Part shown: one piece after another, positions 25,562 through 33,335 of the stretch
Position numbering within the stretch: position 1 is the stretch's first letter
Layout of the letters: the number at the start of each line of letters is the position of its first letter
Assembly: GCF_001571005.1 (NCBI RefSeq)
Contig: NZ_BCST01000006.1
Span: 62,001 to 126,000, forward strand
Length of the DNA: 64,000 nt
Direction of reading: 5' to 3'
From: Herbiconiux solani NBRC 106740
GTDB taxonomy: Bacteria; Actinomycetota; Actinomycetes; Actinomycetales; Microbacteriaceae
Notes under the pieces: generated by a model
Database searches by the model: none
Seen by the model: the letters and a program-made list of their open reading frames with translations, nothing else
What the model was told of the DNA's origin: nothing
Translations under genes and position numbers: made by a program

Positions 25562-26709
25562 CGGGCCGGAGCCTCGCTTCCGCTCGTGCCGTCGTAGGCG
25601 TGCTGGTAGACCTCGGCGCACGCGGCCCAGGTGAAGCGGCTGCTGCGCGCGAGAGCGGCGACCGCCAGTTCGAGGCGCTCCTCGGAGTCGGACAGGAGCA
25701 CGGCGAGGGCCTTCTCGATCGACAGGGCGTCGGGCTCCGCGTAGGCCACGGCGTCGCCGCCGACCTCAGGGATCGACAGCCGCCTCGTGGTCAGCACGGC
25801 GGCGCCGGAGGCCATCGCCTCGAGCACGGGCAGACCGAAGCCCTCGCCGAGGCTGGGGTAGACGACGACCCGGGCTCCGCCGAGGAAGGCGCCGAGCGAC
25901 TCCAGGGGCAGGTAGCCGGCCTCGACGACGTCGGATGCGGTGGCAGGGTCGTCGAGGAGCCGCAGCGCATCTTCATCCCAGCCCCGCGAGCCGGAGAGCA
26001 CGAGCTTCGGGGTATCCGGCCGGCTCGCCCGCAGCGCGCGCACCGCGCGGATCAGGGCGGGCACGTTCTTCCGCGGCTCGATGGTGCCGAGGAAGGCGAT
26101 CCACTCCTCGCCGGGAGCGAGGCCGAGTTCGCCGCGCACCGTCTCGACGGCGGCGGCATCCGGGCGGTGGAAGACGCTCGTGTCGACGCCGAGGTAGGCC
26201 ACGGTGATGTCGGGGCGGAGATCGGGCACGACCCGGCGGATCTCGCCGGCCGTCGCCTCGCTGACCGCGACGAGGTGATCGGCGCGATGGCCGGCGAGCC
26301 GGATCCAGCGGCGGAAGAACTCGCCCTTCAGTCGCGAGTGGGCCTCGGGCGAGCTGAAGAAGGTGGCGTCGTGCACGGTGACGACCCGGCGGGCGCGGGT
26401 CAGCAGCGGGAACGTGTAGTGGGGGGAGTGGATGACCGTGCAGCCGAGCCGGCGGGCGAGGGCCGGGAGGCCGCGCTGCTCCCAGAGCAGGCGGGCGGGG
26501 CGGCGGGAGAGGCGGGCCGGGGCCACGTGGTAGCGGTGGCCGGGAGCGGCCGCGGTGAGGAAGTCGAGGTCGTCGGCCTTCACGACGATGTCGATGAGCC
26601 GCCCGTTCTGCTCGAGTCCGGCCGCGAGGCCGGCGATGAAGCGGGCGACGCCGCCGCGCGACGGCGGGATGGAGGTCGCATCGAGCAGGACACGAGGGGC
26701 GTCGGACAC
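25558..26709 (-). CDS. Family 4-type glycosyltransferase
   Basis: 383-aa GT-B enzyme. N-terminal VLLDATSIPPSRGGVARFIAGL, HSPHYTFPLLTRARRVVTVHD, VAVSEATAGEI, then the GT4 C-domain: IAFLGTIEPRKNVPALIRAV, VVYPSLGEGFGLPVLEAMASG with the conserved EGFGLPVLE. Similar in plan to the enzyme at 1343. GTG 26709 has GAGGAG 8-10 nt upstream, which fixes the start. First gene of a three-gene minus-strand unit with wbbL. Sugar specificity not predictable. Confidence 0.88.
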   Translation of the reverse strand: MSDAPRVLLDATSIPPSRGGVARFIAGLAAGLEQNGRLIDIVVKADDLDFLTAAAPGHRYHVAPARLSRRPARLLWEQRGLPALARRLGCTVIHSPHYTFPLLTRARRVVTVHDATFFSSPEAHSRLKGEFFRRWIRLAGHRADHLVAVSEATAGEIRRVVPDLRPDITVAYLGVDTSVFHRPDAAAVETVRGELGLAPGEEWIAFLGTIEPRKNVPALIRAVRALRASRPDTPKLVLSGSRGWDEDALRLLDDPATASDVVEAGYLPLESLGAFLGGARVVVYPSLGEGFGLPVLEAMASGAAVLTTRRLSIPEVGGDAVAYAEPDALSIEKALAVLLSDSEERLELAVAALARSSRFTWAACAEVYQHAYDGTSGSEAPAR

Positions 26710-26724
26710 GGGCGGTCTTCTCCT

Positions 26725-26776
26725 CGGTTCTGGGGCGTGCGGTTCTGGGCGGTGCGGTATCGGCTGTGCGGTTCTG
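26725..26776 (-). repeat. Repeated octamer in the leader of the GT operon
   Basis: CAGAACCG (minus strand) occurs at 26769-26776, 26740-26747 and 26725-26732; the first two are extended to CAGAACCGCAC, and the third runs into the Shine-Dalgarno GAGGAG. All lie between the putative -10 and the start codon. Confidence 0.5.
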
Positions 26777-26784
26777 CCTGCGTA

Positions 26785-26790
26785 ATCCTA
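26785..26790 (-). promoter_or_regulatory. Putative -10 TAGGAT for the GT4-wbbL operon
   Basis: TAGGAT on the minus strand is the best -10 match between the response-regulator stop (26822) and GTG 26709, giving a leader of about 70 nt. No clear -35. Confidence 0.4.
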
Positions 26791-26821
26791 ACTTCCGCAG
26801 CCGACGGCGGCGCCGACCCGC

Positions 26822-27526
26822 TCAGCCCGCGTGCGTCGCGCGGTACTCCACCTCGGGCCGCCCCGGTGTCCCGTAGCGCTGGGCCCGCTGCGCGACCCCG
26901 ATGGCCGCGAGGTGCTCGAGGTAGCGGCGGGCCGTGACCCGGGAGAGCGAGAGTGACGCGCCCAGCTCGGACGCCGAGAGGCCCGCGGGTGCGGCCTGGC
27001 GCACGGCGCTCCGCACCTGGTCGAGGGTCTCGGCGGTCAGGCCCTTCGGCAGCTGCGTCGACGACTCGCGGCGGAGCGCGGCGAAGGAGGAGTCGACGTC
27101 GTGCTGGTCGGTGACGGCCGATCCCGCGATCCGGTCGTGGAAGTCGCGGTAGGCGTTCAGCTTCTCGGCGAAGGCGGCGAAGCCGAACGGCTTGATCAGG
27201 TACTGCACGATGCCGAGCGAGACCGCCGAGCGCACGACGGCCGCATCCCGCACCGCCGTCACGGCGATCACGTCGGTCTCGATCCCGGCCGCGCGCAGGC
27301 GCCGGCAGAGCTCGATGCCCGTGGTGTCCGGCAGGTTCACGTCGAGCAGGATCAGGTCGATCGGATGCGCGGCGTCGCGCAGCTCGCGGAGTGCGGCCGA
27401 CCCGGTGTGCGCGACCCCCGCGACCGTGAACCCGTCGAGCCGGGTGACGTAGGCGGCGTGCGCCTCGGCGGTGAGCGGCTCGTCCTCGACCACGAGCACC
27501 CGCAGGGGCGGGAGCGTGGGGGTCAT
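26822..27526 (-). CDS. Response regulator, CitB/DcuR type
   Basis: 234 aa. Receiver domain with VVEDEP, phosphoacceptor D62 in ILLDVNLPD, AVTAVRDAAVV and YLIKPF. A C-terminal helix-turn-helix (LSASELGASLSLSRVTARRYLEHL) is of the winged type found in DcuR/CitB regulators of di- and tricarboxylate genes. ATG 27526 overlaps the kinase stop by ATGA, so the pair is translationally coupled. The divergent dctA-like and citE-like genes are the obvious targets. Confidence 0.92.
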   Translation of the reverse strand: MTPTLPPLRVLVVEDEPLTAEAHAAYVTRLDGFTVAGVAHTGSAALRELRDAAHPIDLILLDVNLPDTTGIELCRRLRAAGIETDVIAVTAVRDAAVVRSAVSLGIVQYLIKPFGFAAFAEKLNAYRDFHDRIAGSAVTDQHDVDSSFAALRRESSTQLPKGLTAETLDQVRSAVRQAAPAGLSASELGASLSLSRVTARRYLEHLAAIGVAQRAQRYGTPGRPEVEYRATHAG

Positions 27527-29220
27527 CGGACGGCCTCCGGGCGCGGATCGGTCACGCGCGCCGGCAGGTCGACCGTGAAGCGGGAGCCGTCGACGGCGAT
27601 CGTGCCGCCGAGCCGGCCGACCGCCTGACGGACGAGGGCGAGCCCGATGCCGCGCCCGCCGCCGAGCTCGGGGGAGCCTGCGCCGGTCGCCAGGGGTTTG
27701 GTCGTCGCGCCGAGTTCGAACGCACCGGCGCCGCCCGGCCCTGAGCTGTCGAGCCCTGCGCCGCCCGGCCCCGTGCCCCCGTCCTCGACCGCGATCCGCA
27801 GACCACCGTCGTGGCGCGGTTCGACGCCCACGCGCACCCATTGGGCGGAGGGGTCGAGGCCGGCCACCGCATCCATCGCGTTGTCGATCAGGTTGCCGAC
27901 GATCGTGATCAGTTCGCGCGGCGGCACGGCTCCGCCGGGCAGGTGCTCGGGCACGTCGACGTCGAGCCGCAGGCCGCGCTCGGCCGCCTGTGCCGACTTG
28001 CCGAGCAGGAGCGCCAGCAGCACCGGCTCGTCGGCGGCGGTCAGGATGCGGTCGGCCAGCTGCTGGCTCAGCTCCAGCTCCGAGCTCGCCAGCTCGGCCG
28101 CCTCGCCCGCCCGGTCGAGCTCGATCAGGGCGATCATCGTGTGCAGCCGGTTCGCGAACTCGTGGGCCTGAGAGCGCAGGGCATCCGAGAGCGTCGTCAT
28201 CGTCGCGAGCTCGCCGGTGAGCTCCTGCAACTCGGTGTGGTCGCGCACGATCGTGACCGTTCCGGCGAAGGGGCCGGAGGTGCGGGCGCCGCGCCGGGCG
28301 ACCACCCGGTCGCGGTCGACCACCAGCACGTGGGTCGGCGTGATCACGATCTCGTCGACCGTCACCTCGGCGCTCGCGAGCAGCTCGAGCACGGCGGGCT
28401 CCACGGCCGGCGCCTCGAGCGACGACAGCGCCACCACCTCGCCGGCCGTGACGCCGGCGGGCGGCAGGCCGAGCAGCTCGGCGGCGCGGTCGTTGTAGAG
28501 CACGAGCCCGCGCGACGTGTCCTGCAGCACGAGTCCCTCGCCGATCGCGTGCAGCACGCCCTCGTAGTAGGCGAACATCCTGCTCATCTCCTCGGCGCCG
28601 CGCCCCGCGGTCACCCGCCGCAGGTAGCGGCTGAGGCCCCACGAGGCGAGGCCGCCGAGCAGCACGGCGATCCCGGCGGCGGCGAGCACCGTGCCGATCC
28701 GGCCGCCCAGGGCGACCTGGGTGTTCGAGACCGTGATGCCGGCCGAGACCAGCGCGACCACGCGGCCGTCGTCCTCGATCGGGACGACGGCCCGCACCGA
28801 GGGGCCGAGGGTGCCGGTGTAGGTCTCGGTGAACGACTGGCCGGCGAGGGCGCGGTCGATGTTGCCCAGGAAGCGCCGGCCGATCTCGGCCGGGTCGCGG
28901 TGGGTGTAGCGGACTCGATCCGGCGACATCACGGTGATGAAGTCGATGTCGGCCGCATCCATCACCGAGACCGCGTAGGGCTGGAGGGCCGCCGTCGGGT
29001 CGGAGGTCTGCACCGACTCGATCACGAACGGATCCTGGGCCAGGGTCTCGGCCACGGCGAGGCTCCGCTCGGCGGCGTCGCGCTCGACGTCGGCCCGGGC
29101 GTCGGCCCAGCTGATGGCCACGGCGGTCGCGGTCAGGGCGACGACGACGATGAACTGCAGGGCGAACAGCTTCGCCGCGATGCTCCACCGCCGAAACCCT
29201 CGAATCATGTCCCGCTCCAT
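27523..29220 (-). CDS. Sensor histidine kinase, CitA/DcuS type
   Basis: 565-aa membrane kinase. TM1 (about 15-38) and TM2 (about 174-195) flank a periplasmic PAS domain containing RYTHRDPAEIGRRF, the arginine/histidine-rich ligand-binding strand of carboxylate sensors. A cytoplasmic PAS (about 215-330) follows, then the CitA-type dimerisation helix with H353 in LRSQAHEFANRLH and an ATPase domain with NLIDNAMDAV and GGGRGIGLALVRQ. A glycine-rich insert (PGGAGLDSSGPGGAGAF) sits in the ATP-lid region. ATG 29220; ATG 29208 is an alternative. Expected to sense C4-dicarboxylate or citrate outside the cell. Confidence 0.92.
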   Translation of the reverse strand: MERDMIRGFRRWSIAAKLFALQFIVVVALTATAVAISWADARADVERDAAERSLAVAETLAQDPFVIESVQTSDPTAALQPYAVSVMDAADIDFITVMSPDRVRYTHRDPAEIGRRFLGNIDRALAGQSFTETYTGTLGPSVRAVVPIEDDGRVVALVSAGITVSNTQVALGGRIGTVLAAAGIAVLLGGLASWGLSRYLRRVTAGRGAEEMSRMFAYYEGVLHAIGEGLVLQDTSRGLVLYNDRAAELLGLPPAGVTAGEVVALSSLEAPAVEPAVLELLASAEVTVDEIVITPTHVLVVDRDRVVARRGARTSGPFAGTVTIVRDHTELQELTGELATMTTLSDALRSQAHEFANRLHTMIALIELDRAGEAAELASSELELSQQLADRILTAADEPVLLALLLGKSAQAAERGLRLDVDVPEHLPGGAVPPRELITIVGNLIDNAMDAVAGLDPSAQWVRVGVEPRHDGGLRIAVEDGGTGPGGAGLDSSGPGGAGAFELGATTKPLATGAGSPELGGGRGIGLALVRQAVGRLGGTIAVDGSRFTVDLPARVTDPRPEAVR

Positions 29221-29308
29221 CGCGTCGTCGACGACCCCGGCCGCTCCGGGCGTCCGGCGTCCTCCCCAGCGTAGACAGCCGGGGCGCGGGCGGGGTGCTG
29301 GATGCCGC

Positions 29309-29323
29309 GAACACTATGAACAC
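29309..29323 (+). promoter_or_regulatory. Direct repeat GAACAC-N3-GAACAC upstream of dctA-like gene
   Basis: GAACACTATGAACAC lies in the 176-bp divergent gap between the kinase and the symporter, 74 bp before the symporter start. A response-regulator site is a reasonable guess; nothing in the sequence proves it. Confidence 0.35.
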
Positions 29324-29396
29324 AACCCCGGTCGCCGGGCGGTGCCGGGCGAGAGTTGCTCCCACCACACGACGACGTCGACGGAAGAAGGAAGCA

Positions 29397-30845
29397 ATGG
29401 CGCTCCACTCACACCCAGAACGCAGAACCGGGACCGGCAGCCGTGACGGCGGCAACGCCGGCCGCAAGCGCCGGATCGGCTCTTCGCACTACCTCTACAT
29501 CGCGGTGATCGTCGCGGTGCTCTCGGGTGCGGTGGTCGGCCTCGCGGCCCCCGAGTTCGCGGTGAACCTCAAGCCCCTGGGTGACGCGTTCGTCGGCCTG
29601 ATCAAGATGATGATCGCACCGATCATCTTCTGCACGATCGTGCTCGGCGTCGGCTCGGTCGCGAAGGCGGCCACCGTCGGCAAGGTCGGCGGCCTCGCCC
29701 TCGGGTACTTCATCATCATGTCGACCTTCGCGCTCGGCATCGGGCTGGTCGTCGGCAACCTGATCCACCCGGGCGAGGGCCTGAACATCGGCGGCACGAC
29801 GTACGAGGCGGGGACGGGCGAGGCCAAGAGCACGTCCGAGTTCCTGCTCGGGATCATCCCGACGTCGCTGCTGTCGTCGCTGACCGCGGGCAACATCCTG
29901 CAGGTGCTGCTCGTGGCGCTGCTGGTCGGCTTCGCACTGCAGAAGATGGGGGCGAAGGGCACGCCGATCCTCGGGGCGATCCGGCAGATCCAGGCGCTGG
30001 TGTTCCGCATCCTCTCGATGATCATGTGGGTCGCGCCGATCGGCGCCTTCGGGGCGATCGCCGCGGTCGTCGGGGCCACCGGGTTCGCTGCGATCATCGG
30101 GCTCGGCACGCTCATGATCGCCTTCTACATCACCTGCGCCCTGTTCATCGTGGTCGTGCTCGGCACGCTGCTGTGGCTGGTGGCGAAGGTCAACATCTTC
30201 CGCCTGATGAAGTACCTGGGCCGGGAGTACCTGCTGATCGTCTCGACCTCCTCGAGCGAGGTAGTGCTGCCCCGGCTGATCGCGAAGATGGAGCACGTGG
30301 GCGTCTCGAAACCGGTCGCCGGCATCACGATCCCGACGGGCTACTCGTTCAACCTCGACGGCACCGCGATCTACCTGACGATGGCCTCGCTGTTCATCGC
30401 CAGCGCGATGGGCACCCCGCTGGCGCTCGGCGAGCAGATCTCGCTGCTGGTGTTCATGATGATCGCATCCAAGGGCGCGGCGGGGGTCACGGGGGCCGGG
30501 CTCGCCACCCTCGCGGGCGGTCTCCAGGCCCATCGGCCCGACCTCGTCGACGGCGTCGGCGTGATCGTCGGTATCGACCGGTTCATGTCCGAGGCGCGCG
30601 CGCTGACGAACTTCACGGGCAATGCGGTGGCCACCCTGCTGGTCGGAACCTGGACGCGGCAGGTCGATCGCGAACAGCTGACTGCGGTACTCTCGGGTTC
30701 GCGTCCGTTCGACGAGACGACCATGAGCGCCGACGATCACCTCGATGCCGAGGAGACCGCGGAGGTCGAGCGGGAAGCGCGGCCCTCGACCGCGGCCATC
30801 GCTGCGATCGTGGGGGAGATGCAGACGCAGGAGAGGCGACGTTGA
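29397..30845 (+). CDS. DctA-type dicarboxylate:cation symporter
   Basis: 482-aa transporter of the DAACS family (GltP/DctA fold). Seen: IKMMIAPIIFCTIVLGVGSV, the re-entrant serine-rich loop STSSSEVVLPRLIAKME, GYSFNLDGTAIYLTMASLFIA (the NxxGT substrate motif), and SKGAAGVTGAGLATLA, GVGVIVGIDRFMSEARALTNF with the conserved Asp/Arg pair typical of C4-dicarboxylate carriers. A basic N-terminus and acidic C-terminal tail are cytoplasmic. ATG 29397 has GAAGGAAG upstream. Coupled to the citE-like gene by TTGA. Confidence 0.92.
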   Translation: MALHSHPERRTGTGSRDGGNAGRKRRIGSSHYLYIAVIVAVLSGAVVGLAAPEFAVNLKPLGDAFVGLIKMMIAPIIFCTIVLGVGSVAKAATVGKVGGLALGYFIIMSTFALGIGLVVGNLIHPGEGLNIGGTTYEAGTGEAKSTSEFLLGIIPTSLLSSLTAGNILQVLLVALLVGFALQKMGAKGTPILGAIRQIQALVFRILSMIMWVAPIGAFGAIAAVVGATGFAAIIGLGTLMIAFYITCALFIVVVLGTLLWLVAKVNIFRLMKYLGREYLLIVSTSSSEVVLPRLIAKMEHVGVSKPVAGITIPTGYSFNLDGTAIYLTMASLFIASAMGTPLALGEQISLLVFMMIASKGAAGVTGAGLATLAGGLQAHRPDLVDGVGVIVGIDRFMSEARALTNFTGNAVATLLVGTWTRQVDREQLTAVLSGSRPFDETTMSADDHLDAEETAEVEREARPSTAAIAAIVGEMQTQERRR

Positions 30846-31771
30846 CCACCGAGACCCCAGAGACCACCACTTCGGCTGCCGCGCCGCGCGGCACGGAAAC
30901 CGCGTCGAACCCCGCCCCCGGATCTCACGGTCCGGGGGTTCCCGCTGAGATCGCGCGCTCGTGGCTGCTCGTGTCGGCGAACCACCCGGACGCGTTCGAC
31001 TCGGCCGCCCGCTCCCGGGCCGACCAGATCGTGCTCGACATCGAGGACGCGGTCGACCCGAAGCACAAGGCCACCGCGCGCGACGGGGTCGCTTCGTGGC
31101 TGGCCGGTGGCGGCAGCGGCTGGGTGCGCATCAACGACCGCCTGAGCGACTTCTGGAGCGACGACGTCGACCAGCTGAAGGGCCTTCCGGGCCTCAAGGG
31201 CGTCATGCTCGCCAAGACCGAGTCGGGCGCGCACGTCACCGAGACCTTCGACCGCCTGGGCGGGAGCACCCCGGTGCTCGTGCTGGTGGAGTCGGCGCTC
31301 GGCATCGAGGAGGTCGTGTCGATCGCCCGGGCCCGTGGGGCGTTCCGGCTCGCGTTCGGCAGCGGCGACTACCGGCGCGACACCGGCACGAGCGCCGAGG
31401 ACATCGCGATGGCGTACCCGCGGTCGCGCCTGGTCGTGGCCAGCCGTGTGGGCAACCTGCCCGGGCCGATCGACGGACCGACGGTCTCGTCGAGCCACCC
31501 CATCCTTCGCGAGCAGTCGGCCGTGGCCGTGGCGCTCGGGCTCACCGGCAAGCTCTGCCTCGACGTGGAGCAGCTGCCCGTGATCAACGAGGTCATCAGC
31601 CCCACGCAGTCGGATGTGACGTGGGCGCGCGACTTCCTCGACGACTTCGAGGCGCGTGGCCGGGTCATCCGCGACGGCAGCGACCTGCCGCGGCTCGGCC
31701 GGGCCGAGAAGATCGACAAGCTCGCGCGGGCCTTCGGGGTGCAGCCCCTCCCGCGCGGCGGCGCGTCCTAG
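30842..31771 (+). CDS. CitE-like HpcH/HpaI family lyase
   Basis: 309-aa TIM-barrel C-C lyase. Core motifs: RSWLLVSANHPDAF, ADQIVLDIEDAVDPKHK (metal and CoA-binding Asp/Glu), WVRIND, GVMLAKTES, VLVLVESALGIEEVV with catalytic Glu, LAFGSGDYRRD, and LCLDVEQLPVINEV. Citrate lyase alpha and gamma subunits are absent, so a stand-alone CoA-ester lyase such as a malyl- or citramalyl-CoA-type enzyme is more likely than citrate lyase. The first 40 residues are Thr/Pro-rich and look disordered. Start TTG 30842 overlaps the symporter stop; no better start precedes the core. Confidence 0.85.
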   Translation: MTTETPETTTSAAAPRGTETASNPAPGSHGPGVPAEIARSWLLVSANHPDAFDSAARSRADQIVLDIEDAVDPKHKATARDGVASWLAGGGSGWVRINDRLSDFWSDDVDQLKGLPGLKGVMLAKTESGAHVTETFDRLGGSTPVLVLVESALGIEEVVSIARARGAFRLAFGSGDYRRDTGTSAEDIAMAYPRSRLVVASRVGNLPGPIDGPTVSSSHPILREQSAVAVALGLTGKLCLDVEQLPVINEVISPTQSDVTWARDFLDDFEARGRVIRDGSDLPRLGRAEKIDKLARAFGVQPLPRGGAS

Positions 31772-31824
31772 CCCCCGCCCCCCTCGCGCGCACTCACCCC
31801 GCGCTCCCCACCCCACCCCCACCT

Positions 31825-31886
31825 CGCCGAAAAGTCACTTTCACGTCCAAACCCCGCATTTTGGACGTAAAAGTGACTTCTCGGCG
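31825..31886. repeat. 62-bp palindromic element, copy A (intergenic)
   Basis: Left arm 31825-31851 and right arm 31860-31886 pair at 25 of 27 positions around an 8-nt loop; the core reads AAGTCACTTTCACGTCC. C-rich sequence on the left and G-rich sequence on the right extend the symmetry imperfectly. It fills the middle of the 141-bp gap between convergent citE-like and aldo-keto reductase genes. A second copy, almost identical over the whole length, lies at 61866-61927 inside a coding sequence. Confidence 0.9.
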
Positions 31887-31912
31887 GAATGGGGGAGGGT
31901 GCGCGGGCGGGG

Positions 31913-32914
31913 TCAGGTCCAGGGGAGGGACGTGCGGGTGGCCCAGTACGTGGCGGGGGGCTCGGCCAAGGGGGCCAGGCGCTCCTCGGGGAGGGCGGGC
32001 ACGCGGGATTCGGTGGCCTCGCGAAGCTGGCGGCGGGTGACCGCTCCGCTCAGCACGATGTCGGCCCACGGATGCGCGACCGCCGCCCCGATCGCGAGCC
32101 CCACGAGCGGCTGCCCGTCGGCCTCGGCGAGAGCCGCGGCCGCCGCCGGTGCGGCACGCGGGGTGAGGCGTCCGTTGGCCAGCACCTCCTTCACCACCAC
32201 GAGCCACCGCGCCTCGTTCGCGCGCTCGAGTGCCGGGCCGACCGAGGGCTCGAGCAGGTTCCAGGTGGACTGCACCGCGCTGAAGGGCGAGTCGGGGAGG
32301 GCGAGCGCCGCGTCGATCACGGCGGCCTGCTCGGGCCCGCTTGTCGAGAAGCCCACGCGCACGCCCTCGGCGGCGAGCCCCCGCAGCCGGTCGAGCAGCG
32401 CCCGGTCGCCGAGCGCCGGGCTGTCGACGGTGAGCGAATGGATCAGGTAGACATCGGGCGCCCCGCCGAGAGCCTCCAGCGTCTCGGGCCACTGGCGCTC
32501 GAGCTGGGCGAGGCTGTGCTCCTTGCGTTCGTGCACCGGAGCATCCATCTGCCAGTCGCCGACGTACTCGTACCCCCACTTCGAGCCGATCGTGAGCTCG
32601 TCGCGACGGCCCGGATGCGCCGCGAGCCACGACCCGAGGAACTGCTCGGCCAGCCCGTACGAGCGCGCCGCGTCGAAGTAGCGGATGCCCAGCCACCACG
32701 CTCCGTCGAGGAGCGCATGGGCCCGCTCGCGCATCGCCTCGACCGTGCGGCCTGCGCTGTCGCCCAGGTCGTCGTCGCGTCCGGCCGTGATGTAGGCGGG
32801 GCGGCCGATGGCCGCGAGCCCGAGGCCCAGCCGCGAGGCGAGGCCACCGGTGGCGTCGAGGTGGGGGGAGTCCGGGGAGTCGGGAGAAGCCGGGGAGTCG
32901 GGGGAGTCGCTCAT
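31913..32914 (-). CDS. Aldo/keto reductase
   Basis: 333-aa NADPH-dependent (alpha/beta)8 oxidoreductase. Seen: LASRLGLGLAAIGRPAYI, GIRYFDAARSYGLAEQFLGSWL (catalytic Asp and Tyr in the DAARSYG context), LTIGSKWGYEYVGDWQ (catalytic Lys), VYLIHSLTVDSP (His), and VGFSTSGPEQ. The N-terminus after ATG 32914 holds short SPDSP repeats encoded by near-repeats of GGGGAGTC, so a later start is possible but no better candidate is seen. It stands alone; substrate unknown. Confidence 0.85.
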   Translation of the reverse strand: MSDSPDSPASPDSPDSPHLDATGGLASRLGLGLAAIGRPAYITAGRDDDLGDSAGRTVEAMRERAHALLDGAWWLGIRYFDAARSYGLAEQFLGSWLAAHPGRRDELTIGSKWGYEYVGDWQMDAPVHERKEHSLAQLERQWPETLEALGGAPDVYLIHSLTVDSPALGDRALLDRLRGLAAEGVRVGFSTSGPEQAAVIDAALALPDSPFSAVQSTWNLLEPSVGPALERANEARWLVVVKEVLANGRLTPRAAPAAAAALAEADGQPLVGLAIGAAVAHPWADIVLSGAVTRRQLREATESRVPALPEERLAPLAEPPATYWATRTSLPWT

Positions 32915-33122
32915 CCCACCCAGTCTTCCGCGTCCGAGCCCCGCAGGCCAGCACCCGCCGGGAGGCTCGATGTCGCGGTGAAGTAGCGGTGACTCGGCGC
33001 AACGGGGTCTGGACCCCGCGGGTGCAGGCTGACTAGCCTGAGGGCATCCGCTCGGCCGGAGACCCGGTGAGGTGCGGAGGAGCATCCCGACGCGGGCATC
33101 CGCATGAGACGAAGGTGGAATC

Positions 33123-33299
33123 ATGGCCGACCTCGAAGTCCAGGCAGCACTCTCCGAAGCGCGGAAGGCCGCCAGCGCGGCGAGCTACGACATCCAGAAG
33201 CTGCCTGAGGACACCGTGGAGCGCCAGGCGCTGCACAACCTCGTCACCGCGATCGACTACCTGATCGAGGCGCTGACCGTCGACGACGACTCGGAGTAA
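33123..33299 (+). CDS. Small uncharacterised protein (58 aa)
   Basis: A complete 58-codon gene: ATG 33123 preceded by GAAGGTGG at 6-13 nt, TAA at 33297. The product (MADLEVQAALSEARKAASAA...) is acidic, almost entirely helical in character with heptad-like spacing of Leu/Ala/Ile, and has no membrane segment. Codon usage matches the neighbours (G/C at nearly every third position). TAGCCT at about 33035 could be its -10. Function unknown. A 7-bp hairpin follows the stop. Confidence 0.75.
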   Translation: MADLEVQAALSEARKAASAASYDIQKLPEDTVERQALHNLVTAIDYLIEALTVDDDSE

Positions 33300-33307
33300 G
33301 AACCCCG

Positions 33308-33326
33308 GGCGCCGAGGTGCGGCGCC
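33308..33326. terminator. Short GC hairpin between convergent genes
   Basis: GGCGCCG (33308-33314) pairs with CGGCGCC (33320-33326) around a 5-nt loop in the 36-bp gap between the 58-aa gene and the convergent epimerase-like gene. No T-run, so termination is tentative. Confidence 0.4.
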
Positions 33327-33335
33327 GCGGCGCGT

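Noticed and set aside
30842-31771. Citrate lyase beta subunit (citE proper)
   Set aside because: Citrate lyase alpha, gamma and the accessory genes are missing, so a stand-alone CitE-like lyase is the safer call.
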